From assembly GCA_029259745.1 (NCBI GenBank), contig JAJDEO010000027.1, positions 1 through 64,000 on the forward strand: 64,000 nt of DNA. Direction: 5' to 3'. The DNA is from Planctomycetota bacterium. GTDB lineage: Bacteria; Planctomycetota; B15-G4. Shown here piece by piece: positions 41,689 to 50,563 of this stretch. Positions within the stretch are counted from its first letter, which is position 1, and the number at the start of each line of letters is the position of its first letter. The position numbers and the translations under genes were made by a program. The notes beneath the pieces were generated by a model. The model saw nothing but the letters and a program-made list of their open reading frames with translations. It ran no database searches and had not been told where the DNA came from.

Positions 41689-43713
41689 GTGCTTGCAAAG
41701 GCGTGGCTTACGGATGTGCATCGGAGGGCACGGTGTTGGCGTGCCTGGGCCCTGGGGGGCATGGTGGTCGTTCTGGCCTCGTGCGGAGGGCCGCGGCGGC
41801 TCGAGTTGATGCCGGATGACCGCGCGCTGGATGCCGTGTGGGTCGCCTTGGAGCGGGGTGACGTGGTGGGCGCCGAAGAGGCCGCCGAGCGTGTCGAGAA
41901 CCTCACGTTCCGTCAGCGGGCGCGGCTCGATGCCGTGGGTGCCGCTCGGGGACGCGTCGGAGCGCTGGCGACGGCGCGGGCCCTGGACGGCGAGGCATGG
42001 CACGCCGCGCGCTACGACGCCTCGGCCGAGCGTGCGCGCGAGCGGCTCTCGGAGCGCGTTCGGAGAGCAGACGACGAGCCGGGCGTCTGGCTCGAGTGGG
42101 GCCGCCGTTCGCTCGACGTCGACGGACGTCGGGTCGGAGCGTGGCGTGCCGAGGACCTCCAACCTGGGCTCATCGAAGCATGGCTGCTGACGGTCGACGC
42201 GCACCTGCTGGAAGGCGAGCTGGAGGAGGCCGACGCCGAGCTGTCGCGGCTCGAGGAGGTGGCGTCAGACCTGGCCCGCGTCCGCTGGGCCCGCCGGCGC
42301 TGGCAGTGGGCGGTCGGGCAGCGCCATGCGCTCACGTTGGGCGTCATCGACGATATCGCCCTGGGCCTCGCCACGCCGTCGAGTCTGGCAACGCTCGGCG
42401 AGATCCTCGCCACGAGTCCTCATCACGACCTTGTCGAACCGGCGATCGATGCGCTTCTCGTCGCGGCTGGTGAGGCCGGTGATCTCTGGCGGGCCGAGAG
42501 CGCGCGTCAGCTTGCACTCGGCTATGCCGCGCAGGGTCGTTGGGAGGTTGCCGTGGAGTGGCTGGCGCGGCTCGCGACGCTCGACCCCGTCGATGCACGA
42601 CGGCTCGACATGTGGCGGGCGGCCGCGCGCGGAGTCGCTCCGACGTCGAACACGGCCGAGATCGCTGCGCGCCGGTTGGCCAGTGCGTGGCGAGCCTACG
42701 CGACGGCCTCGTATCGCGACGCCGTCGAACGAGGAATCTCGCGCGACCTCGACGCCTTCATCGAATACCTCGACCTCGCGGCTGAGCAGATTCCAGACGC
42801 GCCGCGCCTCGCGTGGCTGCCGCGCACGTCGTTCGGCGTCGTCGGGGAGATGATCGACACGACACCGCTGCGCACGGCGCTTCCCAACACCTTCCTCATC
42901 GGTGGCAAGGCGCTCGGGCTTCCGTCCGACCTCACGTGGTACGACGAACTCGAACGTCTCACGGTCCCGATGCCGGCCGCCCTCGACGCCGCCGACACCT
43001 ACCTCCGTCATCTCGTGCGCGAGGCGCGCGTTCCGGGTGTGCTCGTCTGGAGCGGTCGCGCCATCACGGGCGCCGGACTCCATCGCACGGTCTTCCTCGA
43101 TGTCGACGCGATCATGAGGCAGACGGCGCGCACCGTCCCGGCATCGCTGACGCTCCCCGTCCAGCCCTGGCCGATCGGTGGCCCACTCGACATCGATCTC
43201 CTCGACCTCGCCGAGCCGCTCGACATCGCGGACCGCTTGCGCGCCGCGGTGCGTGCCGAGTGTGCTTCACCCGACGACTACCTTGCACTGTTGGTCGATG
43301 AGGTTGCCGTGCACGAAGAGAAACACATCGCCGACGCGAGCGAGGCGCTCACGGGATCGCTGGGCGACACGTTGGGACTCGTCTTCAACGTGGGGCTCCT
43401 TCCGTCGTCCGTGCGCGCGGCGCTCGAGGAACGCGCCCAGCTGCACGCACTGCGCAACGCGCGCGAGCCGCGACTCGCCCTGGCATCGATGATCGACTTC
43501 TTGCCGGTCGAGGGAGCGCGCGAACGGAGTGAACACGCCGTCGGTTATCGCGACGTCCTCGCTGCGTTTCTCGCCGTGCTCGACGCCGAGGCTTGGCCGG
43601 GTGCTGTCGCGCTGACAGAGCTCGGTCTCGATCGCGATCACGTGCTCCTGCATCAGCTCGATCGACTCGACGTCGAGACGCTGCGCGCCATCGCACGCGC
43701 GATCCCCGACTGA
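41689..43713 (+). CDS. Lipoprotein with HEEKH zincin-like motif
   Basis: 674 residues. GTG 41689 leads to a lipoprotein signal (WALGGMVVVLASC). Residues ~45-350 are alpha-helical, TPR-like (GDVVGAEEAAERVENLTFRQRARL, LEEADAELSRLEEVASDLA). Residues ~380-674 contain a domain I do not recognise. Within it DEVAVHEEKHIADASEAL holds an HExxH zinc-protease motif (His542-Glu-Glu-Lys-His546) on a helix, followed about 40 residues later by LEERAQLHALR, where a Glu could be the third ligand. It is therefore a candidate membrane-anchored metallopeptidase facing the periplasm. It is divergent from the glycan operon and convergent with the glycosylphosphotransferase. Confidence 0.7.
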   Translation: MLAKAWLTDVHRRARCWRAWALGGMVVVLASCGGPRRLELMPDDRALDAVWVALERGDVVGAEEAAERVENLTFRQRARLDAVGAARGRVGALATARALDGEAWHAARYDASAERARERLSERVRRADDEPGVWLEWGRRSLDVDGRRVGAWRAEDLQPGLIEAWLLTVDAHLLEGELEEADAELSRLEEVASDLARVRWARRRWQWAVGQRHALTLGVIDDIALGLATPSSLATLGEILATSPHHDLVEPAIDALLVAAGEAGDLWRAESARQLALGYAAQGRWEVAVEWLARLATLDPVDARRLDMWRAAARGVAPTSNTAEIAARRLASAWRAYATASYRDAVERGISRDLDAFIEYLDLAAEQIPDAPRLAWLPRTSFGVVGEMIDTTPLRTALPNTFLIGGKALGLPSDLTWYDELERLTVPMPAALDAADTYLRHLVREARVPGVLVWSGRAITGAGLHRTVFLDVDAIMRQTARTVPASLTLPVQPWPIGGPLDIDLLDLAEPLDIADRLRAAVRAECASPDDYLALLVDEVAVHEEKHIADASEALTGSLGDTLGLVFNVGLLPSSVRAALEERAQLHALRNAREPRLALASMIDFLPVEGARERSEHAVGYRDVLAAFLAVLDAEAWPGAVALTELGLDRDHVLLHQLDRLDVETLRAIARAIPD

Positions 43714-43732
43714 CGCCGGCGGCAAAGCGCGA

Positions 43733-45145
43733 TCAGACAGCGCCCTTCTGGAGCACGACGACCTTGACCGTGCGGAGGATGACGGCGACGTCGAGTGCCA
43801 CCGTCTGGTTCTGAACGTAGTACAGGTCGTACTGCAGCTTGATGAAGGCGTCGTCGTCGGTGTTGCCGTAGCTGTGGTTGATCTGCGCCCAGCCCGTGAC
43901 GCCCGGCTTGACGAGGTGACGCTGGTTGTAGTTCGCGATCGCCTTGCTGAGTTCATCGACGAAGAAGGGACGTTCGGGGCGCGGCCCGACGAGGCTCATG
44001 TCGCCGCGAATGACGGCCCACAGCTGCGGGATTTCGTCGATGCGCAGCTTGCGCAGCCACTTTCCGATGCGCGTGATGCGTGCGTCGTTCTTCTGGGCCC
44101 ACACGGGGCCGCTCTTCTTCTCGGCGTCGGCGCGCATCGAGCGAAACTTCGTCACCGGGAAAGGCCGGCCGTTCAGGCCCGTGCGCTCTTGGCTGTAGAA
44201 AACCGGACCGGGACTCTCGAGCTTCACCGCGATCGCCGTAACGAGCATCAGCGGTGCGGCGAGTAGGAGCAGCAGGCCTGAGGTCGTGATGTCGAGCACG
44301 CGCTTGGCCAGCTCGCCCGTCTTCGATTGCGACGCCGTCTGGGCGAGGAGCAAGTGCGGGTCGTCGAGTCGTTCGACGGCGAAACGTCCCGTCACCCGTT
44401 CGTAGAGGGATGCGACGTCCATGACTCGGACGCCGCCCTGGAGAAGCGTCAGCACGACGTCGCTCGGAAGATCGACGGACGAGTCGATGACGATGCGTTG
44501 GATGTTCTTCTCGCGCACGATGTCGAGCGTGTCAGCCACCGAGCCGAGGCGTCCGGGGACGCGTTCGTCGTCGACGATCGAACCGACGAGTTCGACGGAC
44601 GGGTTGCGGTGTCTGTGAAGCTCTTCTTGGACGACTTCGACGTGCGGGCTGTCACCGACGATCGCGAGTCGCTCGGCGAGCCGCCCCTCACGAATCCACC
44701 GCGGCCAGCGCATCCGCAGCCCGTACGCGACGAGGAACCCGGCCCCCGACGCGGCCATCACGAGCAGCGGGTGGACCTCGAAGCGCTGCAGCATCCCGCC
44801 GAGGTCGAGCTGTCTGTCGACGAAGGCCATCGCGTAGTGCAGCAGCGGCAGCCCGATGAGCACGGTGATCACGGCCTCGACGAGACGCACGACGACGAGC
44901 TGCGGGCGGACGATGACGTTCCAGCGATAGAGGTCGCGGAACGCGAAGCTCACCTGCAGGGCGACGACGACCAGTGCCGAGCGCAGCAGCACCATCCAAC
45001 CTTCGCCCGGGGGCAGGTCGACGAGCGTCTCACCCAGCAGCAGCCGTTCACCGAACGAGCGCACGTGGGCCACGGGCACCACCACCGCGAGCAGCAGGAG
45101 TGCCTCGATGACGAGGAACGGAGCGTTGGAAAAACGGCCTTTCAC
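43733..45145 (-). CDS. Polyprenyl glycosylphosphotransferase (WbaP/WcaJ family)
   Basis: 470 residues; transfers a sugar-1-phosphate to undecaprenyl phosphate, the first step of exopolysaccharide or O-antigen assembly. Layout: four N-terminal transmembrane segments (residues 1-120), a cytoplasmic CoA-binding-like domain (LAIVGDSPHVEVVQEELHRH), a re-entrant hydrophobic helix (LLLLLAAPLMLVTAIAVKLES), and the catalytic domain with PGPVFYSQERTGLNG, KFRSMR, LRKLRIDEIPQLW and GDMSLVGPRPERP, ending with GVTGWAQI. All family motifs are intact. GTG 45145 is the start used. It probably supplies the lipid-linked glycan handled by the 33.8-41.3 kb operon, though it lies in a separate transcription unit. 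Confidence 0.92.
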   Translation of the reverse strand: MKGRFSNAPFLVIEALLLLAVVVPVAHVRSFGERLLLGETLVDLPPGEGWMVLLRSALVVVALQVSFAFRDLYRWNVIVRPQLVVVRLVEAVITVLIGLPLLHYAMAFVDRQLDLGGMLQRFEVHPLLVMAASGAGFLVAYGLRMRWPRWIREGRLAERLAIVGDSPHVEVVQEELHRHRNPSVELVGSIVDDERVPGRLGSVADTLDIVREKNIQRIVIDSSVDLPSDVVLTLLQGGVRVMDVASLYERVTGRFAVERLDDPHLLLAQTASQSKTGELAKRVLDITTSGLLLLLAAPLMLVTAIAVKLESPGPVFYSQERTGLNGRPFPVTKFRSMRADAEKKSGPVWAQKNDARITRIGKWLRKLRIDEIPQLWAVIRGDMSLVGPRPERPFFVDELSKAIANYNQRHLVKPGVTGWAQINHSYGNTDDDAFIKLQYDLYYVQNQTVALDVAVILRTVKVVVLQKGAV

Positions 45146-45200
45146 GGAGTCTTGATCGACGGCGGGGGCGTTGGGGCCTGAGAGAGTTGCAAGAACGCGT

Positions 45201-46487
45201 TCAGCGGGTTGCCATCAGCGCCTCGACGGCGTCGGGGTGGCTCGGCAAGGCGCCGGAGAGCTTCACAGCGCCGTGTTCCGTCATCACGTAGTCGTCTTCG
45301 ATGCGGATCCCGAGGTTCTCCTCGGTGATGTAGAGCCCCGGCTCGATCGTGAAGATCGTACCGATCTCGATCACGGTGCCACGTCCGCCGACGTCGTGCA
45401 CGTCGAGACCCAGCCAGTGCCCGATCGAGTGCTTGAAGTACGTGCGGTCGGCACCGAAGCCGACCGACCCGAAGTACTCGCGCGCGACCGTGTCGAGGTC
45501 GCGCAGCGTCACACCGGGGTGGGCCGCGGCCTCGGCGCGGCGTTGGGCTTCGAGGACGTGCAGGTAGACTTCGCGTTGGCGCTCGGTGAACCGACCGTTG
45601 ACCGGGAATGTGCGCGAGATGTCGGCCGAGTAGCCGCGGTACTTGGCGCCGATGTCCATGAGGATGACGTCGCCGTCGAGCAGTGTGTCGCGGTTGGCGT
45701 TGTAGTGCAGCGTCACGGAGTTCTTGCCCGCGCCGCAGATCGACGGGAAGCCGTCGCGCTCGGAGCCGAGGCGTCGGTACGTTCCGACGATGGCGCCCTC
45801 GACCTCGTACTCCGTGCCGCCGGGGCGGATCTGGTAGAGCGCGTTGCGGAAGGCGGCCATCGTGACGTCGACGGCCGTCTTGACGCAGCGGATCTCGTAC
45901 TCCGATTTGTTGTGACGCAGCGACGCGATGGCAGGTGCGAGCGTCTCGGTGTCGAGCGTGGTGTTGGCCGGGAGCGTGATGCTCGGGGACTCGCGCGCGT
46001 AGATGCGCGCGGGCTCGAGTGCAGCGAGGACGGACGCCTTGTCGGGCAGCGGTGCGGTGCGCATGAAGCCGGTCATGCGCTCCGAGTCGGCGCCGGGGGA
46101 GGGCGTGAAACCGTGCCAGACCTCGTCGTTGGCATCGTATGGCGGGAGGAACAGCACCTCGTCATCGAGCGTGCCGCCTTCACCGATGACGAGCGCGATC
46201 GCGATCTCGGGGACGCTGACGTTCGTGAGGTAGAACATCGAGTCTTCTTGGAAGAAGCGACCGTGGTCGTCGGCCGGCGCTTCGAGCCAGACGACGCCGG
46301 GCTCGAGCAGCGCAGCAAGGCGCACGCGGCGGGCGCGCGTCTCGAAGGCCATGTCGACGTCGGGCGCGACGATCGTCGGTTCGTGTGCACGCGCGACGTC
46401 GAGGGCGGCGCGTCCTGCGGCGATGTCGAGGGTGTCGGATGCCACGGGCGTCAGCGCGGAGGCCAAGAGCAGTTCAAGGATCACCAC
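45201..46487 (-). CDS. Xaa-Pro aminopeptidase (M24 family), possibly exported
   Basis: 428 residues. An N-terminal AMP_N domain (residues ~40-170; RVRLAALLEPGVVWLEAP, FYLTNVSVPE) precedes the pita-bread catalytic domain. Metal ligands appear in LMDIGAKYRGYSADISRTFP (two Asp), HSIGHWLGLDVHD (His), IFTIEPGLY (Glu) and IRIEDDYV (Glu), all intact, so removal of N-terminal residues preceding Pro is expected. The start GTG 46487 (or 46484) follows GGAG at good spacing and begins a short hydrophobic segment (VILELLLASALTPVAS) that could be a signal peptide; ATG 46364 would give a cytosolic form. The gene overlaps the 3' end of yraN by 14 bases; third gene of yajC-yraN-pepP-like cluster. Confidence 0.85.
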   Translation of the reverse strand: MVILELLLASALTPVASDTLDIAAGRAALDVARAHEPTIVAPDVDMAFETRARRVRLAALLEPGVVWLEAPADDHGRFFQEDSMFYLTNVSVPEIAIALVIGEGGTLDDEVLFLPPYDANDEVWHGFTPSPGADSERMTGFMRTAPLPDKASVLAALEPARIYARESPSITLPANTTLDTETLAPAIASLRHNKSEYEIRCVKTAVDVTMAAFRNALYQIRPGGTEYEVEGAIVGTYRRLGSERDGFPSICGAGKNSVTLHYNANRDTLLDGDVILMDIGAKYRGYSADISRTFPVNGRFTERQREVYLHVLEAQRRAEAAAHPGVTLRDLDTVAREYFGSVGFGADRTYFKHSIGHWLGLDVHDVGGRGTVIEIGTIFTIEPGLYITEENLGIRIEDDYVMTEHGAVKLSGALPSHPDAVEALMATR

Positions 46488-46866
46488 GGTGGTACTCCGG
46501 GGAATGTGCGAAGGGATCGTCGATGATGGCTGTACTGATCGGGCGGCCGGTGTCGTCGAGTTCGACGCTGACGACGACGAAGCGCCAGAAGTCGTTCGGC
46601 ATGTCGTGCCGCGCGAGCCAGACGTTGGCGCCGCGCAGGAGCGTGCGCAGCTTGCTGCCCGTGATCGTCGAGGATGGATCTTCGGTGCCGTGTGCGCGCG
46701 CACGCACCTCGACGAAGACGATGCCGTCGGGGTCGCGTGCGATGATGTCGATCTCGGAGCCGGTCGTCCGGAAGTTCGTCTCGATCACGCGGTAGCCGGC
46801 CGCCTCGAGAGCGGCGGCGGCGGCGTCCTCGGCCGCACGACCACGGCGATGCGCGTCGGAGGTCAT
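46474..46866 (-). CDS. yraN: YraN/UPF0102 nuclease-fold protein
   Basis: 130 residues, normal length for the family. The restriction-endonuclease-like core is visible: RRGRAAEDAAAAALEAAGYRV, then TNFRTTGSEIDIIARDPDG and IVFVEVRAR, giving the E...D...ExK-like acidic set (here E-V-R). The family has an endonuclease-like fold and is linked to DNA uptake or recombination, but its reaction is not settled. It starts 5 bases after the yajC stop and is overlapped by the aminopeptidase gene, so the three are one operon. No oddities other than Arg in place of the usual Lys in the ExK position. Confidence 0.88.
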   Translation of the reverse strand: MTSDAHRRGRAAEDAAAAALEAAGYRVIETNFRTTGSEIDIIARDPDGIVFVEVRARAHGTEDPSSTITGSKLRTLLRGANVWLARHDMPNDFWRFVVVSVELDDTGRPISTAIIDDPFAHSPEYHRGDP

Positions 46867-46871
46867 GCTCG

Positions 46872-47225
46872 TCAGGAGTCGTCGCTGCCTTCGGGCGTCA
46901 GCACCGAGGCAATCGCCGAGCGCACGACACGCACGCGCGTCGGCCCGTCGTCGAACTTCAGCGTGAGGTCCTTCTCACCGACGGCCGCCACGGTGGCGTA
47001 CATGCCACCCGAGGTGATGACTTTGTCGTTCTTCTTGAGTTGCGCGATCATGTCCTCGCGCTTGCGGCGTTCCTTCCGCTCGGGGCGGATCACCATGAAC
47101 CACATGATGAAGAACATGATCCCCAGCATGGGCAGCATGTCGGCGAAGCCGGGGGCTCCTTGACCGCCGCCTTCCTGGAGAAGAGCGAGGGGGGCGGCGA
47201 ACGAGTAGGGGCTGGCGACGGGCAT
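46872..47225 (-). CDS. yajC: Preprotein translocase subunit YajC
   Basis: 117 residues. One N-terminal transmembrane segment (MLPMLGIMFFIMWFMVIRPERKERRKRE) is followed by the conserved YajC tail (MIAQLKKNDKVITSGGMYATVAAV, VRVVRSAIASVL). YajC is an accessory of the Sec translocon with SecDF. ATG 47225 (MPVASPYSFAAP) is preferred because the extra residues back to 47285 are low-complexity and basic. First gene of the operon with yraN and the aminopeptidase; divergent from mnmA. Confidence 0.92.
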   Translation of the reverse strand: MPVASPYSFAAPLALLQEGGGQGAPGFADMLPMLGIMFFIMWFMVIRPERKERRKREDMIAQLKKNDKVITSGGMYATVAAVGEKDLTLKFDDGPTRVRVVRSAIASVLTPEGSDDS

Positions 47226-47392
47226 CGGAAAAGTCGGAGGCGTGGAGGCGGGCGGGCGATCTGTGGAGCGTCGCGGAGTCGACACGACGCAGAAGGCGGA
47301 TCATAGGGTCGCGGTGGAGTGGGGAACAGGCTTCGTGGGCCCCGCGGCGCTTCACCTGCCATCCGCGACGAGATCCAGGCCCTCGTCCGGGC

Positions 47393-47398
47393 TACACT
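47393..47398 (+). promoter_or_regulatory. -10 box (TACACT) of mnmA
   Basis: TACACT lies 6 bases before the ATG of mnmA, with no ribosome site between. If used, the mRNA would begin at or next to the start codon (leaderless). The -35 region is not consensus. Confidence 0.35.
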
Positions 47399-47404
47399 GG
47401 GCGG

Positions 47405-48517
47405 ATGTCCGGAGATCCCCAGAGAACGTTGGTGGCCATGAGCGGCGGCGTCGACTCGTCCGTCGTGGCCGCGCTGTTGGCCGAGGCCGGCGAGGAACTC
47501 GTCGGTGTCTTCATGCGCAATGGCGTGACCGGGTCGGCGTCGCAGCGCTCGTGCTGTTCGCTTTCCGACGCTCGCGACGCGCGCGCCGTGGCCGACGGCC
47601 TCGGCATCCCCTTCTACGTCCACGACATGGCGACGTCCTTCGCCGAGTTGATGGACGAGTTCGCTCGCGACTACGCGGCCGGCCGGACGCCCAATCCCTG
47701 CATCGTCTGCAACAACCGCCTGAAGTTCGGCGATCTTGCCGACCTCGCCGATGACCTCGGCTGTCGCTCCGTCGCCACGGGCCACTACGCCCGGCTCGAC
47801 GGAACGCGTCTGGCGCGCGCCGTCGACCGAGCCAAAGACCAGAGCTACCTCCTGCACGGTCTGTCCGACTCCCAGCGCGCCCGCGCCCGCTTCCCGCTCG
47901 GCGGGATGACGAAGGCCGAGGTGCGCGAGCACGCGCGGCGGTTCGGTTTGCGCGTCGCCGAGAAAAAAGACTCGGCCGACATCTGCTTCGTGCCCGGCGG
48001 CGACTACCGCGCCGTCGTGCGTGCCCGTCGGGGCGATCTCGGGACGCCCGGCGTCGTCGTGGATCGCAGCGGGCGCGTGCTGGCCGAGCACGACGGCGTC
48101 GCTGGGTTCACGATCGGACAGCGGCGTGGCCTCGGGATCGCGACGGGCGAGCCGACCTACGTCACGGACATCGACGTCGAGTCGGGAGTCGTGACCGTGG
48201 GGCGCGCCGACGAGCGCGGCACGGCGCAGGTCGTCGTCGACGGGATCGGCTGGCTCGAGGACCCGTGCGGCCCTTTCGATGCCGACGTCCAGCTGCGTCA
48301 TCATCATCGCGCCGAGCGTGCGCGCATCGAGCCGCTCGCGGACGCCACGGCGCGGGTCACGTTCGCGACGCCGAGCACGAACGTCTGCCCGGGCCAGTAC
48401 GCCGTGTTCTATCGCGGCGACGAGGTGCTCGGTGGTGGTCGTCAGCAGCGCGCGCCACGCGCCGTCGACCAACGCGAGGTCCCCGACGAGGTTCGAACAG
48501 ACGAGGTACGAACATGA
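47405..48517 (+). CDS. mnmA: tRNA-specific 2-thiouridylase
   Basis: 370 residues; ATP-dependent 2-thiolation of the wobble uridine in Lys, Glu and Gln tRNAs. The PP-loop is AMSGGVDSSVVA. The nucleophile Cys is in RTPNPCIVCNNRLKFG, and the second catalytic Cys is in KKDSADICFVPGGDY; both are present. GHYARL and the KDQSYLL segment are family typical, as are C-terminal RRGLGIA and the beta-barrel ending in GQYAVFY. Length is normal. The 3' end carries a small DNA duplication (EVPDEVRTDEVRT). The stop overlaps the next ATG (ATGA), coupling it to a zinc-ribbon membrane protein. Confidence 0.95.
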   Translation: MSGDPQRTLVAMSGGVDSSVVAALLAEAGEELVGVFMRNGVTGSASQRSCCSLSDARDARAVADGLGIPFYVHDMATSFAELMDEFARDYAAGRTPNPCIVCNNRLKFGDLADLADDLGCRSVATGHYARLDGTRLARAVDRAKDQSYLLHGLSDSQRARARFPLGGMTKAEVREHARRFGLRVAEKKDSADICFVPGGDYRAVVRARRGDLGTPGVVVDRSGRVLAEHDGVAGFTIGQRRGLGIATGEPTYVTDIDVESGVVTVGRADERGTAQVVVDGIGWLEDPCGPFDADVQLRHHHRAERARIEPLADATARVTFATPSTNVCPGQYAVFYRGDEVLGGGRQQRAPRAVDQREVPDEVRTDEVRT

Positions 48518-48861
48518 GTGACGCCCAAGGCGAACGGATCCGCTTCTGCTCCCAGTGCGGGAGCGACGTGGCGTTCGACGTGTCGGTCTGCCCTGTCTGC
48601 AGTCATGAAGAGGGCGGCTGGCGGAGCCCGCCCGGCGATCCCACCAATTGTCGCGCCTGCGAGGCGGACGTGCCGGCCGGCATCGTCCATTGTCCGCGCT
48701 GCGGCGCCGTGCAGGGTGTGACAGAGGCGCTCGTGCCGTCGGTGGCGTCCAACGCCGTGGACGAAGCCTCACCCGACGAGCGACGCGACCTCATGGCCCA
48801 GACGCTCGTGCTCCTGGCGCCGGCGCTGCTGCTCGGAGCGATCGCGCTCGCGCTGCGCTGA
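48514..48861 (+). CDS. Small double zinc-ribbon membrane protein
   Basis: 115 residues. Two zinc ribbons with four CxxC knuckles: CSQCGSDVAFDVSVCPVC and CRACEADVPAGIVHCPRC. A single C-terminal transmembrane helix (LMAQTLVLLAPALLLGAIALALR) makes it a tail-anchored protein with the ribbons in the cytosol. Function unknown; such ribbons mediate protein or RNA contacts. ATG 48514 overlaps the mnmA stop by 4 bases, so the two are co-translated. The upstream part of the same frame (from 48265) is a shadow of mnmA. Confidence 0.75.
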   Translation: MSDAQGERIRFCSQCGSDVAFDVSVCPVCSHEEGGWRSPPGDPTNCRACEADVPAGIVHCPRCGAVQGVTEALVPSVASNAVDEASPDERRDLMAQTLVLLAPALLLGAIALALR

Positions 48862-48888
48862 GTGGTCGAGCGCCGGGCGCTGCGTCGC

Positions 48889-49332
48889 TCAGTCGTTGTC
48901 GTGCGCCTCGCGAAGTTCGTCGCGCACGAGGGCGAAGCACGGATCGTCGCGAAGTCGGCGCAGGTCGGCGTCGCGCTCGATCGCGCGCAGGTCCCGGTAT
49001 CCGAGTCGGATCGCGGCCAGGAGCTCTTCACAGGCCGCCGCCACGTCGCCCGACAGGCTCAGCGTGCACGCGAGGCGGTAGCGGTGCTGGGGCTCGTCGG
49101 GCTCGGCAGCGATGAGCCGCTGGCCGACTTCGAGTCCACGGCGGTAGCGACGCAGACGCGTGCAGAGGGCCGAAAGGGCCGTCAGGTGCGCTGCATTCTC
49201 GGGGTCGCGGTCGACGAGAATCTCGAGGACCGACGCATCGAAGGTCAGCTCCGCGCGGCCGAGGCGACGCTTCAGCCGACCCGAGGCCGCCGCCGAGGGG
49301 CGGGGTACCGGATTTTCGGGTGTAGATGTCAT
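48889..49332 (-). CDS. Small TPR-like protein
   Basis: 147 residues, no signal peptide. Helical repeats of TPR type: VLEILVDRDPENAAHLTALSALC, RYRRGLEVGQRLIAAEPDEPQHRYRLA, LSGDVAAACEELLAAIRLGYRDL. The last unit ends in DLRRLRDDPCFALVRDEL, the end motif common in TPR proteins of the TPR_end/'DLxxLRxDPRF' kind. ATG 49332 is chosen because the upstream ten residues carry no repeat. Convergent with the zinc-ribbon gene and divergent from the HEAT-repeat gene; role unknown. Confidence 0.7.
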   Translation of the reverse strand: MTSTPENPVPRPSAAASGRLKRRLGRAELTFDASVLEILVDRDPENAAHLTALSALCTRLRRYRRGLEVGQRLIAAEPDEPQHRYRLACTLSLSGDVAAACEELLAAIRLGYRDLRAIERDADLRRLRDDPCFALVRDELREAHDND

Positions 49333-49501
49333 GCCCGTCGAACGTCGATAGGTGAACGCCACAGGTCAGAAATGAGGCTTACGCGCGGAACCGACGGGCT
49401 CCGAGCGGGAGTCCCAGGATAAGAAGTTCGTTTCTGGGGCTCCGACCTGGGATTCTAGGCGTCCTGACGGAGGCCGCAAGCAAGGGCGGACGAACGAGAC
49501 G

Positions 49502-50551
49502 ATGAAGATCTATTTTTGCGACGGATGTAACGAGAGCATCCCAGTCACGGCGATCCAGGACGGATCCGTCACGACGATCAAGGGCAAGCTCTTCTGTGGC
49601 GACTGTGTCCCGACCGGAACGGCGGTCACAGCCGCCCCGGCGTCGGCCACCGTCCGCGGCGGCTCGAGCCCCCTGCTTTGGGTCCTGGTGCTGCTTCTGA
49701 TCGCCTGGACGGCCTATCGCGAGTTTGGCGCCCCCGGGGCCGCAGCCACGGGGTTCGGTGAGACGACCCAGGCGCTCGAGTCGTCGGACGCCGAGTGGCG
49801 TCTCTCGACGGTCGAGAAAGACGTCTCCACCCTCCGCATGACGAACGAGGACGTCGCCGATCAGCTCGACCGCCAGCGCTCCGACGTCGATCAGCTGCGC
49901 ACGACGGTCACCGATCTCACCCGCTCGGCCGACCAGCTGCGCGACGAGGTCGACGGCTTCGCGCGCGGACAGGCCGAGATGGGACGCGGCATCGAACGCA
50001 CGACGATCCTCGAGAACCGCGCCGACTATCTCAGCGAACGCATCGACGTCCTCGCGGGCATGATCAACGACATGCGCGGCGAGGTCGCACGCGTCGAGTC
50101 GTTGGCCGAGGCCGGCATGATCGGCGTCGGCGCCAGCGGTGGGGCGATGGACACGAGCCCGGCCGATGCGACGTCGGACGGCGAGTACGCCGCGTTGCGC
50201 CGACGTCTGCTCGACCCCGACGCCAGCGAACGCTTCGACGCCGTCTCCGACATCATGGACCAGCGTCTCAAGGACCTCGCGCCCGACTTGCTCGAGGTGC
50301 TCGGTGACGAAGACGCCTTCGTGAAGATTCTCGCGATGGAGGCCCTCGGCGACTTCGGCTATGTCGAAGCCGTCCAGCCGCTCTTCGAGGTGCTCGACGA
50401 CCCGAGCCCGCAGATTCGCAAGACGGCCGCCGAGACGCTCATCCGTCTGACGGGCTACGACCCCGGCTACGATGCGCGCGGCACTCAGTCCGAGCGCAAG
50501 AAGGCCGTGCAGGCTTGGTCGAAGTGGCTCGCCGACGACGCGAACGGCTGA
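49502..50551 (+). CDS. Membrane-anchored zinc-ribbon, coiled-coil and HEAT-repeat protein
   Basis: 349 residues. N-terminal zinc ribbon (FCDGCNES...LFCGDC, residues 6-35), a low-complexity linker, one transmembrane helix (SPLLWVLVLLLIAWTAYREFG, ~56-76), a long coiled coil with heptads (WRLSTVEKDVSTLRMTNED, LDRQRSDVDQLRTTVTDLT, IDVLAGMINDMRGEVARVES; ~95-205), and C-terminal HEAT repeats (LAPDLLEVLGDEDAFVKILA, MEALGDFGYVEAVQPLFEVL). The architecture suggests a membrane scaffold with cytosolic ribbon and periplasmic helical arm. Not assigned to a named family. Convergent with the SurA-like gene, 12 bases apart. Confidence 0.75.
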   Translation: MKIYFCDGCNESIPVTAIQDGSVTTIKGKLFCGDCVPTGTAVTAAPASATVRGGSSPLLWVLVLLLIAWTAYREFGAPGAAATGFGETTQALESSDAEWRLSTVEKDVSTLRMTNEDVADQLDRQRSDVDQLRTTVTDLTRSADQLRDEVDGFARGQAEMGRGIERTTILENRADYLSERIDVLAGMINDMRGEVARVESLAEAGMIGVGASGGAMDTSPADATSDGEYAALRRRLLDPDASERFDAVSDIMDQRLKDLAPDLLEVLGDEDAFVKILAMEALGDFGYVEAVQPLFEVLDDPSPQIRKTAAETLIRLTGYDPGYDARGTQSERKKAVQAWSKWLADDANG

Positions 50552-50563
50552 CCGCGCTGGCGG

